NCBI GenBank assembly: GCA_036583965.1
Contig: JAZBQD010000017.1
Coordinates: 22,292,385-22,356,384, forward strand
DNA length: 64,000 nt
DNA from: Prunella strophiata
Lineage: Eukaryota > Chordata > Aves > Passeriformes > Prunellidae
Direction: 5' to 3'
Shown here: positions 51,068-63,910 of the stretch, one piece after another
Layout: each line of letters opens with the position of its first letter
Numbering within the stretch: position 1 is the stretch's first letter
Translations under genes and position numbers: made by a program
The notes under the pieces: model-generated
Databases searched by the model: none
Seen by the model: the letters and a program-made list of their open reading frames with translations, nothing else
What the model was told of the DNA's origin: nothing

Positions 51068-51717
51068 GTCTGAGTTCACTGGGACTGGAGCTATGGAGGC
51101 TTCAACAACTGTACATGAACAGCACTTTGACATTGGCTGGCTCAGTCAACCCAGGCCTCAGTTCAAGCACTTATGTAATCAAAAGCACTGAATGGCATGA
51201 TCAGAGGTCTGTGTAAACTAAACATCTATAAAATCTGACCCCGAGGATCTGAAAACCTAACAAAACTCTAACTAGGCAAGTACTGGAGCTTTGGCCAAAA
51301 GAACTAAATGTGAGTTCTCAAGCAAGCACAGTTCTTATTAACATCAGTGCAGGATTTGGCATGCACAAAATGTAGATTTAGGGAAGGTGCATGATTAAGA
51401 AAGAAACTGCAGAATATTCAATTGGCATGCAAAAGACTTTGGAATAAGAGCTCCACCTATTATGGACGACTCTCAAGTCTTGCAAACTCTCATTTATTTC
51501 CTCTTAGAGATTCAAAACCTGAACTGTAGGCTTTGGACAGCTAAAGTTCAAAACAATATGCTCCATACACTGCTGAATGTTTGGCAAAGTAAGTGAAAAC
51601 AAGACTGAATAAATCACAGGACCAGTAAAGTGGAAGCAGGTGTGTAAGAAAAAACGTTCCTATATTGTTGTTATGGTTATATTGTTACATACTTGCATCA
51701 CAAATCTTCATTAACCT

Positions 51718-51871
51718 GTGGATGCCCCATTCCTGGAAGTGTTCAAGGCCAGGTGGGATGGGGCTGTGAGGAGCCTGATCTAGTGAATGGCATCCCTGTA
51801 CATGGCAGAGGGGGTTGGAACTAGATCTTTAAGTCCCTCCCAACCCAAACCATTCTATGATTCTGTGATTC
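51718..51871 (+). mobile_element. CR1 3'-end fragment, plus strand
   Basis: GATGCCCCATTCCTGGAAGTGTTCAAGGCCAGG, then GGGTTGGAACTAGATC, CAACCCAAACCATTCTATGATTCTGTGATTC. About 155 bases of a well-kept CR1 end, the family whose reverse complement is at 2.5 kb. Confidence 0.93.
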
Positions 51872-54792
51872 ATTAAAGTCTGTTCTTGTTATGCTTTATT
51901 AATACTGGACTTATTGCACAAAAATAGATGAGGAAATTCCTTCCAAAATTACCCATTTCTGTTCATACTGGTTTGTTTCATTAGAGTGAAAAATGGCCCT
52001 AGACAAAATGCATGATAGTATAAACAGCTAAATAAAACCAATTACAAGCAGGATAGGAATTTATTGTAAGGTATACACCTCCAAAGCAAACCTTTAACTT
52101 TCAAGAAATGCTTCCCGACAAACTTCTTAGTCTCCAGAAAGATAAACAAACAAACAAAAAAAAAAGAATTTTCCATGTGTGATCCTCCCCTCCCATCCCC
52201 TCCCTTCCCCAATTAAATAACAGATAATCAACAAAAATATTTCTAAAAATACAGTACATTTCAAAGAAAACAGCAAGTGTTTTACTTTACCACCCTGACC
52301 ATGTTCCTAACTAATTATTTCTTGTGGTTTCATTTAGTCCAACCTTTGACTAGAGTTAGCAGAAAATATACAGTCTTTCCTCATTCCAAAAAAAAAAAAA
52401 AAAGGAAAAAACCCAACACACCTTTATCCCACAAATACAAGCTGAAGTGTCATACTGTATAGGCATCCCAGGGACATCAATATCTAACTTCTTCTAACTC
52501 TCTCTAGATATGAATAACCTATAATTAATGACAAACACTGAAAAACATGCCAAGAATAACTAAGGATCACACTGTGAGAAACACAGAGCTTTCTAACATA
52601 CTAATTATTAATCTAATCTTTGAAAACGTTTTCTACAAGGACATGCACAGATTTGATACTCATTCATTCAACTGTGTCACGGTGTATATTTGCACTTAAA
52701 ACCAGTCAGATCTGTTGCACAGAGCAGACATGTGGACATTTCTTGTTTGAAGAAATAAAACAGAACCTAGAAGAGCTATTTTGGAATTATAGTGAGGAAT
52801 GACACAGGGTCTTATTTAGAAATTAGAACTCAAAATAAAAAGGAAAAAGGGTGAAAAAGAACATGCTGACATTTATACAGGATGTAAGTGTACTGAACTG
52901 CTCTGACCAATTTTTTTAAATTTCTGCTGACATTTTTCCAATCGGATTTCACTGGCACTGCACTTAGACAGTTTCATCTCCTCTCAGAGAGAATTGTTTC
53001 AGTCAAAGCTCCTGATTATTTACTAGTACGTTGAGTCCAAAACAAAAAAACCTGTACTGTGAATTCTTGTATTGATGCTTCGCCCCCCTCTTGAGGTGTC
53101 TGAAAACAGGGCTGGTTCCTTCTAGCTACCAAGTGTTACCATTGAGATACAGTTGGGGGGCAGCAGTGAAAATTACTGCCACCAAACTCAGCAGTGATGA
53201 TGTTGTCACATCTCTCCAGATAGCAGCACTTCGGAATTTGCCAAGGCAAGACATCTTCTAACCCTTCTGCAAACTGTCAATGCTGGAGCAACCTCAGAAA
53301 GAAGCCAGAGGGACAATTACCCCTTGCCTTACACTATATCTGTATCTTGAGCTGAGTTTCACCTTGTTTTGCACAAAGAGTGTTTCACCTTTACCTGCAG
53401 GCATCTCCACAGTCACTGTGGTATATACAAGGCAGGAAAAAACAGAATCCTCCAGATCTGAATGCAGTTCCTCTCACATGTTCACACACACACTTCCACC
53501 TGCCCAATTGCAAGTAAAAGGTACATGTTGGCACCAAAAAGAAAGATGGAAGTGCTGACTGAGTATTACCACTGAAAAATGTCCCTGATGTGTTTAACCT
53601 CCAAATCCTTCTGATGCTGTCAGTGCAGTCTAAGGTTTCAATAGCATTTGTAAGAAACTGCATTGAAGGGTCAAAGCAAGCTGACATCTCCAGCCACAGT
53701 CCCATGATGTCTACAAAGCCAAAGACAATGTTATATGAACTAACCCTTAGCAAAGCAGCCCTCTATGTGGGGACTTTGCTGGTGTGCCAAATGGAAGGGC
53801 ACATTTCACTTACTGTCCTGGGAGGCTCAATGTACCACTGTTCTGGCTAGACAGAAGGTCGGGCACAATTTCTGACCCATGCTTTCCTGCAGCAGCAGAA
53901 AAAGAAATTCTGCCACACACAAGAGGTGAACACATTTATGTTTTGTAGGACAGACAAACATGTTGCTTCTTGGGTCATCTACACTATGGACAAGATGATC
54001 TTTCTACAATTGCCTTTTAAAGTGTAACCATTTCATTAGAGCAGAAATGCAAGTACTGAAATGTTGCATCTGATGAAGCATGAATGCTGGCACTTCTGTA
54101 ACTGTTCCTCTTTGTAGCCATGTAACTGCCCATGTCTACAGAAAAAATAGCACAGAAACAAAGCACTCAAAGGCTTTACAAAACGCAGGATATCTGAGGA
54201 GTCTGAGCAACACATATTACATTTGCAAATGACAAGCTCCACAGTTTTGTAAGGCCCAGCAGCAGTATGAGACCAAACTGAGCAGCTCTGTTCCCCCTTT
54301 AAATGTCTTTTATGAAACTGCTTTTAGACCAGTTAAAAACATGAAGTAGGTCTTTCAGTTTGGCCCTCAGAGATGGAAGTGTGTCCACCTTTGTTAAAAC
54401 CAGGCTTCATTTCAAGCTGCACCATAGCACACTACAGAGGAGTCTAGTCCTGTGGTTGCTAAAGCAAGCAAAATGCTGAGGGACATGAAGAGAAATTTAG
54501 CCTACTTGCTGTCTGCCAGACTGGAGCAACTAGACTTAGGAGTACTTCTAAAAGAGATGCAAACAAAAATAAAGCCTCTCACAGCATTTTAAAAGGCCTG
54601 TGTTTAGAATAGCTATAGTAATACAGGCATAAATCTGCCAAAGACAAAAAGGGAAGAAATTAAAATCTCTTGGCTGTACAGTCTTGGAAGATGATAGATA
54701 GGGAAAAGGCAGTCAAAAGATGTCTCTCTCTGCAGCACAGCTGTGCAAGCTAAACATTTCATAGCTAAGAGCACTGTATTTGGTAACTACCC

Positions 54793-54817
54793 TTTTTTTT
54801 TTTTTTTTTTTTTTTTT
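54793..54817. repeat. T25 homopolymer
   Basis: An uninterrupted T run (last bases TTTAATG). No reverse-oriented processed copy is recognised upstream or downstream. Confidence 0.9.
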
Positions 54818-55758
54818 AATGTAAAGCTTCTGGTTGTTCTTATCCAGAGTCCAGTCCTACAGACTAGGCAAGATGGACAGTGCAGGGCAAGGGGAAGGAG
54901 AGCAGCCTCTGGGACAAATACACCATTTGGCAGGCAGGATTAGTTCTGTGCCAGTAACTAGAAGTGATACTTGAGCCAACCATGTGAAGATACAAGACAT
55001 GCAGAAGAAACCCACTCTGGCATTGCTCTCTACTGCATGGAGATCACTCAGGCCAGTGGCAACAGGTGCGAGCATTGGAAAATACCTTCCCACTAGGCAG
55101 ATGGTGCTTGCTGAGACTAACCTGCTCACATGAGTGGCTGCAAATGCTTAGCACTTGAACATGGTGCAAATCTGAACCACAGCCACCACTGGGCAGTGTC
55201 CAGTGGTGGGGCTGTATTTTTTAGCTTCATGCTTTACCCAGTTCACTTCCTTTACCTATGGAATATTTGTGAAGCCAGTAATGTACAAAGTCTATGGCAC
55301 CAGCAGTGACATAGACTAATGTCATTCATTTCCTAATGGAAATGGTCTTTTCCAAATGGAAAAAGACTGATTTAAGAAATGAATGTAAGCAAAAGGCTAC
55401 CAAAATCCCCAAAACACAGATATGTATTTAAATGAATGTCCATAAAGAAGACAAGTGACAATGTCTAAACCACTGCACTTAGCTTCTCAGTGAAACAGAG
55501 CAGCGCTGTCACCTGCCTCTGCTTTAACAAGTGCTTCCTCGGAAAGTTAAAGACCAACTTTAAAAATTTCTATTAAGAAATACACTCTTAACCCAGATGT
55601 TTAAATCAAATACTCACTGCCAGTTTCAGCAAAGGTCACATGTGCTTGTAACTTTCTTAATTCTTCCTCATAGCATCTGACTGCTATGATTTGTAGCCAA
55701 CATTTGTAGTAGTTTTACCATCTAGCATAAAAGCATGCAGAAATATGTGAGCCAATAT

Positions 55759-55844
55759 GTGGCACTCGGTGTTGTTGAGGTGTCAGGGAACAGGTTGGAC
55801 TCAATGATCTTGAAGGTCTCTTCCAACCTTGTGATTCTGTGATC
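55759..55844 (+). mobile_element. CR1 3'-end fragment, plus strand
   Basis: GTGGCACTCGGTG..GGTTGGACTCAATGATCTTGAAGG..TTCCAACCTTGTGATTCTGTGAT is the last ~85 bases of a CR1 of the subfamily with GGTTGGACTCGATGATC ends. Confidence 0.9.
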
Positions 55845-57413
55845 TAGATCCATCCAGAGGGACTGGTAGAAGGTATTGTGAAGGTTTCCAGCATGGTTCA
55901 GTCTCATCAGCTTCCTTCAGCCCCTGCACATGCTGCTGCCATGCATGTCACTGCCAAGTGGCATTCCCAGTTGACAGTCATATGCCAGATCCTGAGTGAT
56001 GCACAGTGAGGGCACTCACTTGGTCTTCCTTGTACCTTTTAATTAATGGCACACTAAATTCCTTTGCCACCAAGGTTAACAAACAAGATGTAACTCACTA
56101 GTGTGATAGTTTGTGGAGAGAGTTGTGAAAGCAGAGGGGATTTTGGTCGGGTGCAAGAACTGGAGCAGATTGTGTTCTTCTTGCTGCAGAGCATAGAGGG
56201 AGAGTTGGGAGCTATCTTGGTGAGCCTGGCATGCATAGATGCCTGCAAAATTAAATTCACAATCCTTTTAAACCATTCCAAACCACCCTTACAACAGATT
56301 GCCCTTTATGGCAGTTTCTAGAAAACATACTCTGTTAACTGTGAAACATAAGCTGGCAACCAGACAGGCCAAGGGTTTTATTTACAGCAGCAGTTCCTGA
56401 AAAACTGTTCTCTCCAGCAGTCTCAGACTTCCCACTCACAGCCCACTCAGTCCCCAGCATGCACATCAGCAACCTTTATGAACACAAAACAGAATAAAAC
56501 AGGATTTTGTCAGAACAAATACTGTCTTGCTACAGCTGTCTACCCAGTTACTCTGTACTCCTCTAGCGTAACAAGCAAATGCATCCCATAAGAAAGAGCA
56601 AAATAACTTTCTGCCAGCAAAATGCAGGCATATTGCTTTGCATGGACAAACCTGGTGGCTTGCATGCTGCAAGTGCAGTGGAGTGCATAAGGTTCAGGTG
56701 CACTTAACACATCAACCTGCATTTCATGATGAGCATTAGGCAGCACCACGTAGCCCTTGCATTGCCCATTTTTAATTTTTGCTGCTTAGCTGTAGCCCCT
56801 TTCCCCTGAAGGTATCACTAAGACACCAGCCTCAAAAAGACACTGTTGAATGTTGCTCTCTCCTCTTACTAGGAAGATACTATTGCTTTAAACCTGTCTG
56901 TGGGGGAGGGTTTTTTGTGTCTCATTTCCACCACAGGGGTAGCTGGATGAACAGTGAACAGCATCAAGACAGACTGTTGCAAACTGCAGCATTCCAGACA
57001 GAACTGTAGTCTCCTGTCCAGAGAATCTGATTCTGAATTTGGTTTTCTCTTGAGAGATCTATACCAAAATACAGTAAGCTCCTTCAGGAAGCATGAGTCC
57101 TGTGCCACATGGCTTTTGAGGAAAACTCAGTTTTAAAGTTCCACCTCATCCTCCCACCTTAACACCACTGTGGCATGTAATCACCTGATTATCTGGTGCA
57201 CTGGGTAGTTCCTTCCATCAGATTATCTCTAACTTGAAGGGCTGGAAACTTCTTTGTATTTTTTGAGTTGTTTTCATCATTCTCTCATTCTTTTTCTGAG
57301 GATATTACTCACACATATTCTTCAGAGTTCTCAAGCAAAGTAGATTTTCAAAACTTGATGCTTTTTTCCCCTCCACAGTATATTCTGATAATGAACTACC
57401 CCAAAACTTGAGT

Positions 57414-58044
57414 CAGCAAGTGCCCTGGCAGCCAGGAGGGCCAAATGTGTCCTGGAGGGTATCGGGCACAGCATCACCAGCTGGGCAAGGGAGGGGATTG
57501 TCCTGGTCTGCTCTGCACTGGGGCAGCCTCACCTCAAGTGCTGGGGGCAGTTTTGGGTGCCACAAGAAGAATAAGACACAAAGGTAATATACAGCACCCA
57601 AAGAAGGGCCGTGAGGATGGTGAAGGGTTTGGAGAGAAAGCCATATGAGGAATGGCTGAGGTTACTTGGTCTGTTCAGCCTGAAGGAGACTGAGGGGAGA
57701 CCCCATTGCACTTAAAACTTCTTCATGAGAAGAAGCAGAGGGGCAAGTATTGATTTCTGCTCTGTGGTCACTAGTGGCAGGACTCGAAGAAAAAACATGA
57801 AGCTGAGTCAGGGGATGCTTAGGTTGGATATTAGAAGAAGGTTCTTCACCCAGAGAGTGGCTGGGTGCTGGAAGAGGCTCCCCAGGGAAGGGGTCACAGC
57901 ACCAAACCTGACAGAGTTCAAGAAGCATTTGGACAATGCTCTCAGGCACATGGTGTGACTCTTGGGATGTCTTGCACAGGGCCAGGATTTGGGCTCAATT
58001 ATTCTCTTGAGGATCCCTTTCAACCTGCATATTCTGATTCTGTC
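57414..58044 (+). mobile_element. CR1 LINE fragment, 0.63 kb, plus strand
   Basis: Clear CR1 segments in order: CAGGAGGGCCAAATGTGTCCTGG, GCCTCACCTCAAGTGCTGGG, GATGGTGAAGGGTTTGGAG, GTTGGATATTAGAAGAAGG, TTCAAGAAGCATTTGGACAATGCTCTCAGGCACATGGTGTGACTC and the degraded tail ATATTCTGATTCTG. The frame at 57725-57958 still reads ORF2 C-terminal sequence (MLRLDIRRRFFTQRVAGCW, then NLTEFKKHLDNALRHMV). This is a different subfamily from the copies at 2.5 and 51.7 kb. Confidence 0.93.
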
Positions 58045-59339
58045 AGCTATGAAAACTGTCTTCCTGCAGTTGCCTGCCCTCAGAGCACAGAAACACTAGT
58101 TTCTTACAGCAACTGATCATAACTGCTGCTTTTCACTGTCTCAATATAAAATACTGGGACCATTTTACACTGCAGTCATCTACTAAATGTAAGCCTTGCT
58201 TTTTAATGCCAGAACCATAGCCTTAGCAGAGAAAGCAAATTATCCAGAAAAACACAAGCAAAGGAGTGGTTTACAAAATAAAAGCTTTTCTCAGGCAACA
58301 GAAAGTCCAAACAGCACCTCCCTGCTCTTCGGATACCAGGCAGATTGTGGGAGTATCAGGTGTCTGCTCTACACTTCTATCAGATACAATAAATAATACA
58401 CAACTAATGCAGAATATCAGTTTCATTCTGTTCCTACTTACTGCATGCATTACCTTATCTCTAGCTGAATGCAAAACATCTGCCCAAACCCATCACTGGA
58501 GACTGAATTAAATTTCCTTGGCAGTAATATTATTATATATGCAGCATGTATACCTAGTTCTGCCTTTTCTATTTTCTATCTTAAGCATCTTGGAAATGTA
58601 AAAGCAATTCAATTTGTAGCCTACTCAAATACTTTCTACCAAATAATCTAATGGGTCAAGCTATGTGAAAAATGGTAATGTCTCTTTCTTTTGTCAGTCC
58701 TCTGACAGAAACCAGGAAAAAAAATACATCCCACACAAGAAAACCAAGGCATTGTTTCTCAAATAGCGTGCCACATTAGCAGAAATTTTACTTTGACATC
58801 CTCCTGAATTCTCAGTTCTTTATAGTATAATCATATATTCAATGAAAGTGATACACTTCTATTATTTTTGAGAAAGTATCTTGCACAAGCAAAGTATAAT
58901 TAAAAAGAGTGCAGCATTTAACACAAATGAAACCAGAAAGGATCATGCTTGAACAACAGTCACAAGAGAAAACTGCTGGACCGCTGATGGCTGTGAGAGT
59001 CTTTCAAAGTGGTCATTAAGTAGAGACAAAAGGTGAATCAAGCAGATGAAAATGACCTATTTAACTTAATTTACTTGGCATTCAATAAAACTTCAACAAT
59101 ATACCTCATGCCTTGGGGAGAAGGCATTAATCCTCACAAAAGCATTATGCAACGGGAACAGCAGACCTTCCAGATGCATGAGCAGGACCTTCCTCCCAGA
59201 GGGCTCTGGCATAAGTCATGGGGTCTGTGCTGGATTTGGGCCAGGTAGACTTAATTTTCTTTACAGTGGCTGGTAAGGGGCTGTCTTCTGGTTCTGTGCT
59301 GAACACAGGGTTGATAATATAGAGATAGTTTTGTTATTG

Positions 59340-60038
59340 TGAAGTACTGAGTCCTGAACAACAGGCCCTGAGCCAAAGCTGACCTCTAGATGAACCTTGC
59401 AACCAAATGTTATATGATATTTGTATCCGCTCATTAGCAAAATATGCATGATCATTAGCATTATGATATTTGTGTCCCCTCATTAGCGGAATATGTAGTG
59501 TGATAAGAATGAATTTATCTTTTTGTATTTAGAGGCCAGACGAGGCCATGAAATCAGACATCTGGCCTCATTTGGAGGTATGTGGTCAAAGCCAACTCCC
59601 TTGGTTCCTCCTTGAGCCCTGGCCAGGCTTTGGGTAGAACCCAAAAGGAAGATGAAACCTTGTTTCCACACTAGAAGGTACATAAGATTGTTTATTCCAC
59701 AACATAAAAGCCAACCCCTCTCACAGCAAAGATGGAAACCTCACTTACCAGTGGACACACCATGTAGGATTTCCCAGTTACAAGGAGTGGCTCTCCAGTC
59801 CTTCACTGTGACCAGGCCTCCCCAGCTGATGTGTGGATCTGGATGTTGGTAAAGTACTAGGGTAACCAGTGATGTATCTTCCTTAATCACTATAGACAAT
59901 CTTTTGTAGTAATGATTAAGTGCATGGCTTATCTTATCCTTTTGTAATCCTTTGCTGTGTTGAACTATAGTAAATTACACTTCTTCCTTAAAGTTGGTGT
60001 ATGTGTCTGTTGTACTGACCCTGCCCACTGGCAAAATG
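59340..60038 (+). mobile_element. LTR-like element nested inside the ERVL LTR
   Basis: About 699 bases interrupt the ERVL LTR between two exact copies of TATTG (59335-59339 and 60039-60043), the expected 5-bp target duplication. The insert starts TGAAGTACTGAG. It has a 49-bp-period repeat near its start (about 59413-59505), a TATA-like CATAAAAGCC near 59703, and an end ..CACTGGCAAAATG. That makes it look like a solo LTR, orientation plus. The last two bases are TG, not CA, so one terminus may have mutated. It has no coding capacity. Family and class are not identified. Confidence 0.6.
59413..59505 (+). repeat. 49-bp-period direct repeat in the nested LTR (U3-like)
   Basis: TATGATATTTGTATCCGCTC..ATTAGC..AATATG at 59413 recurs at 59462 as TATGATATTTGTGTCCCCTC..ATTAGC..AATATG. 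A third short CATTAGCA piece lies between them. Repeats of this kind are usual in enhancer parts of LTR U3 regions. Confidence 0.8.
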
Positions 60039-60526
60039 TATTGCTGAGCGGGGCTTACACAGAGTCAAGGCCTGTTCTGCTGTTTGCACTTCCACTCTGG
60101 TGAAGAAGTTGGGAGTGCATGAGAGGTTGGGAGGAGGCACAGCTGGGACAGGTGACCCAAACTGACCAAAGGGATATTCCATACCATGTGACATCATGCT
60201 CAGCACATAGAGGTGGAGGGAAGAAGGAGAAAGGGAGAAACATTTGGAGTGATGGCGTTTATTTTCCCAAGTAGGCGTTACACATGATGGGGCCCTGCTG
60301 TACTGGAGATGGGTGAACACCTGCCTGCCTGTGGGAAGCAGTGAAATAATTCCTTGTTTTGTTTTCCTTGTGCATGGCTTTTGTTTTCCCTATTAAACCA
60401 CCTTTATCCCAACCCCAGAGTTTTCCAGCTTCTATACTTCTGAGTCTCTCCCCAGTCCTGCTGGTGGGGGGGAGTGAGCAAGTGGCCATGTGAGGGTTGG
60501 CTGCTGGCTGGGGTGAAATCATGACA

Positions 60527-62467
60527 AGCGCCTGGGTCCAACCCTCCCAGTTGCTGGTTTGCTGTGAGGAGGCTTTTGCACCAGCCAGTATTGCAGACCT
60601 CGGCTCAACCCAGCACCAGAAACAGTTTTCCTGGGATACCCCCCCTGGACAAAAAGTGCAACACCACAGGAAACTCATTGCACCTACAAACTGCAGTGTA
60701 TAAATCTGACAACCCACAAAAACCCCAGATAAATGTTAGGCTCCTCCACACAAAATCCCTGGTCCCTCTGCATAGCCAGGATGTTCCCACCTATTACCCA
60801 CCACCTCCTATTCAGGCTATCAAAGGCTGCCCTAATTATATGAAAATATTTGTGTGGTACCATCAAGGCAACCCTGTGTGTCCTGAAAGCCTTCCTATTG
60901 ACTTGCCAAGCCAGTCCCCAAGCCTTGATAATGACACCTGTGGGGGCCAGGGCAGAGTTTCATTTAAGCAAAGTTCCTTCCTCCTCACAGGAGTCTCAAG
61001 AGCCACATGCAGATGCTCCTCTGTCTTACTGAGAAGTCCCTTCTGAAGAGTGGTGGGTATACTGGTCACCCTGAGTTTTTCTGAGGACCTACAGTCTCCA
61101 AAAAGTAAATAAACAAACAACACACAAACAAATCCCAGCTCAAGTGAGAAAGCAAAAAAGACTGGCAACTCCCTCGGAACACATTAATGAAGATCCCTGC
61201 CCAGTGGCCATTGGTTGTGGAATAAAGGGCATTTGATGAAAAGGACAAACGTAACCTAATATTACAAATTTACCCCAGCTATGCTGGGGGGAACAAGCAA
61301 ACTTATCTTTTAACACAGCACAATGTAGTCAAGTAGTGAAATTCACAGGTGGAGGTAGACAAGGAAAGAGACTGAACAGCTGATGTCCACAAGTGCTCAC
61401 TCAGACTTTCTGCTTTTTCATTGTACTGGGACAGTGGTAGTGCATCAAAGTAATGAAGTAAAACAGAGAGCAATTCTCTTTGCTGTCAATGTGGATCTCA
61501 CAACTGCAGACAGGGCACCAACATCAGGGCAGAGCCACAAGGGGAACTGCTGCAATAAGGGAAACCAAAGCCTTCCACTGAAGAAGCAACTTCTCCACAG
61601 GAAAAAAAAAAACAACATTGATCCCACAGGACCAGTCCTGAGACTTTAAAATGCACGCATACATGATGGATTCATACCTCTTTGTTTTATAAAGCCTGCT
61701 GAAGTGGTTCCAGGTTTTTACCTCCCCCATCTTTACTGTATTATGCCATGTAAATACTCCTGCACCAGTTAAATGGTGTGTAAACTAAGCTAATCAAACA
61801 CATCCAAACTGTTTAATCAGTATTTAGGAGGTCAGCAGAGGTGACACAGTTTTAGAGATGCCTGACTGGAAAGAGGTCACTTAGCTTTACAGAGGTAACT
61901 ATCCAACAGGAAAGCTGAATGTTAACTGAGTGTTAACACACACAAACACAAAATGCAATGGTTAATCATGCATATCTTTGATATGTGGATCTGAGCTGCT
62001 ATTTCTCTTTGACTCCTGGCTAGACCAAAACAAATTTTAGCCATTTTTATGAAACTGTTCAAATGCATACAGCAAATACAGCATGTTAAAGCAGATGCAG
62101 CATATTGAAGAGAGCTCAATTTAAGTGCAGAATGTTACTTGCAAATAAGAGGCCGGGTGAATAACCAACCTCCATATAAACTACCTTCTGCTGTATTTCA
62201 GTAATGCTCCACTATATCATGGAGCTGTTGCAAAACATGACTTATTTGCAATGCTCAGTATAATGCACTCTCTTGCAGTCAAAAACAAATGGGAAATCCA
62301 AATTTACAATTTTTTCCTCTACCAGGCCCCATTTTTACTTCCATACATGTGAATGCCTTGCTAAGAAAGGCTCCTGTACATTGTTATATTGAAATCAATC
62401 TCATTATTTCCTAACAGATTATTGAACCAGAGAAAAAAAGCTAACTGAAGGATAGATTATTCAAGGG
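60527..62467. other. Unassigned segment after the LTR
   Basis: A 160-codon plus-strand frame (60564-61046) lies right after the LTR end, with opposing frames of similar length. I recognise no retroviral protein in it. It may be unrelated flank or a decayed internal remnant. Confidence 0.35.
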
Positions 62468-62533
62468 AAAAAAAACCCAAAAAAAACCCCAAAAACAAAA
62501 CCAAAAAAAAAAAAAAAACCAAAAAAAAAAACC
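62468..62533. repeat. A-rich tract with interspersed C pairs
   Basis: About 66 bases built only of A runs separated by C, CC, CCC or CCCC. There are no G or T. Confidence 0.9.
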
Positions 62534-63889
62534 AGGAAAAATGGTTAGAACTTAATTATCTAGTAAAACTTGCAAGCACTAATTGACTAGTGCTTCTGTT
62601 TCTGAGAGATTAACTTCCCTGCATTTTGCTGAATAGTACCATAATGTCTAATATGTCACAGGAATGAGCCCTTAGACTATTTATGGTGAGACAAAGGGAA
62701 AAAAAAAATCTGCCTTCTGTGTGTTTATGCTTAGTGCATTTATAATTTTCTGGCCTTCTTCACTCACCCTCACAATAAGTAACTTCTGTTCCTCAAATCA
62801 ACACAAATTTGTGAAAACAGAATATCTGACCCAGGTCTGCCCAGCCAAAAAATCTTTGTCACCAATATTTCAATCAAATCACATTGCCTGTTCAGCAAAT
62901 GCTTTGCACTGTGCCTGATTTTTAGGCTGATGCCAAACACCAGGTCAGACAAAATGGGTGGAATACTACATTGCTTGTTTAATTGATAATATTGAGTTCA
63001 GAGAAAATTTGTCCTTTATGGGGTTCTTAGCTGTACACTGCTATGAAGTGAAGCTGTGTGCAGAAAACAGGATTTAATTGAAAGAAGTTGTAGACACAAG
63101 TTACTCACATGAGGGTTTTTTGCATGTCTTGGCTTGGAGGCACTAATTTTAATCTTGTAAAGAGAATCTACATTGAAATGTGACTTGAAATCTAGAAGAT
63201 TTGGAAAATATCCACCTGACAGTGGAGAGTTAATAATAAATCATTACAAACACAAACCACAACACTTATTTTTAACTTGCTTTTTTCCACAATAGTAATA
63301 GTGATAGTACTTTTGGAAATCAGAGATGGAAATGTTAAACTTGAGTGGTTTGAAATTAAGTCATCAGCACTCGTCAAGTCTGGTAAAATTGCTAGGATAC
63401 GCATATCTGGCAGAGACTATGCCAACCACTTTACAGAACAGTTTCAATTACAATTTACTTGTTACACAATAAATGTTTGCCTCCTGGGTTTAAAAAAATT
63501 AACACTGGCACTGTAAGAGCTCAGTTTTTAAAAGCACACCCTTGTTTTTATAGTTACAGATCAGAAAGTTTAAAAAAAAGAAACCAGACATCATTCTTCT
63601 CCCTAACAGAGCTAAAAAAAGACAGTATGAAATCTAAATTTTGAGCAGGAAATACACACTTTCCTCATTAAACATGAGAAAAGGGAGACTCTATAAAAAG
63701 CTTTCAGTTACAACAAAATCTGAGCAAATATTTAACCTCAGAGTGTAGACTGGCATGACCTGGTATGACTGTGGACTGCCATAGGGGACAATCTGCATGA
63801 TGGAAAACAGAAAACATTCCACTGCATGAGTAGTTGGGCATCTTCTCTACAAAGCTGGCTCAATAGCAAGGATCAAAATCTCACAGATT

Positions 63890-63910
63890 AAAAATAAATA
63901 AATAAATAAA
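63890..63910. repeat. (AAAT)n short microsatellite
   Basis: Five AAAT-type units seen directly (TAAAAATAAATAAATAAATAAA). Confidence 0.85.

Larger units (their letters stand above)
48801..57413. other. Upstream gene-free stretch between CR1 copies
   Basis: Apart from the listed CR1 pieces, hairpin and T-run, I see no gene. Open frames are all 120 codons or less, with none recognisable (the longest, 53391-53753 minus, overlaps an opposing frame). Confidence 0.45.
59226..60526 (+). mobile_element. Avian ERVL-like LTR, split by a later insertion
   Basis: Part one (59226-59339) begins TGTGCTGGATTTGGGCC and includes TTAATTTTCTTTACAGTGGCTGG. Part two resumes at 60044 with CTGAGCGGGGCTTACACAGAGTCAAGGCC. 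It then has GGGATATTCCATACCATGTGACATCATGCTCAG, TATTAAACCACCTTTATCCCAACCCC and the end GGGGTGAAATCATGACA at 60526. These are known landmarks of avian ERVL LTRs. Without the insertion it is about 600 bases. No ERVL primer-binding site or gag is recognisable after 60526, so it is probably a solo LTR. No clear flanking duplication is seen. Confidence 0.85.

Noticed and set aside
54793..54817. Poly-T as the tail of a reverse-oriented processed pseudogene or SINE
   Set aside because: No gene-like sequence or target duplication is visible next to it.
60527..60560. Possible primer-binding site after the ERVL LTR
   Set aside because: The bases after ATGACA do not resemble the Leu-tRNA type site expected for ERVL, so a provirus is not supported.
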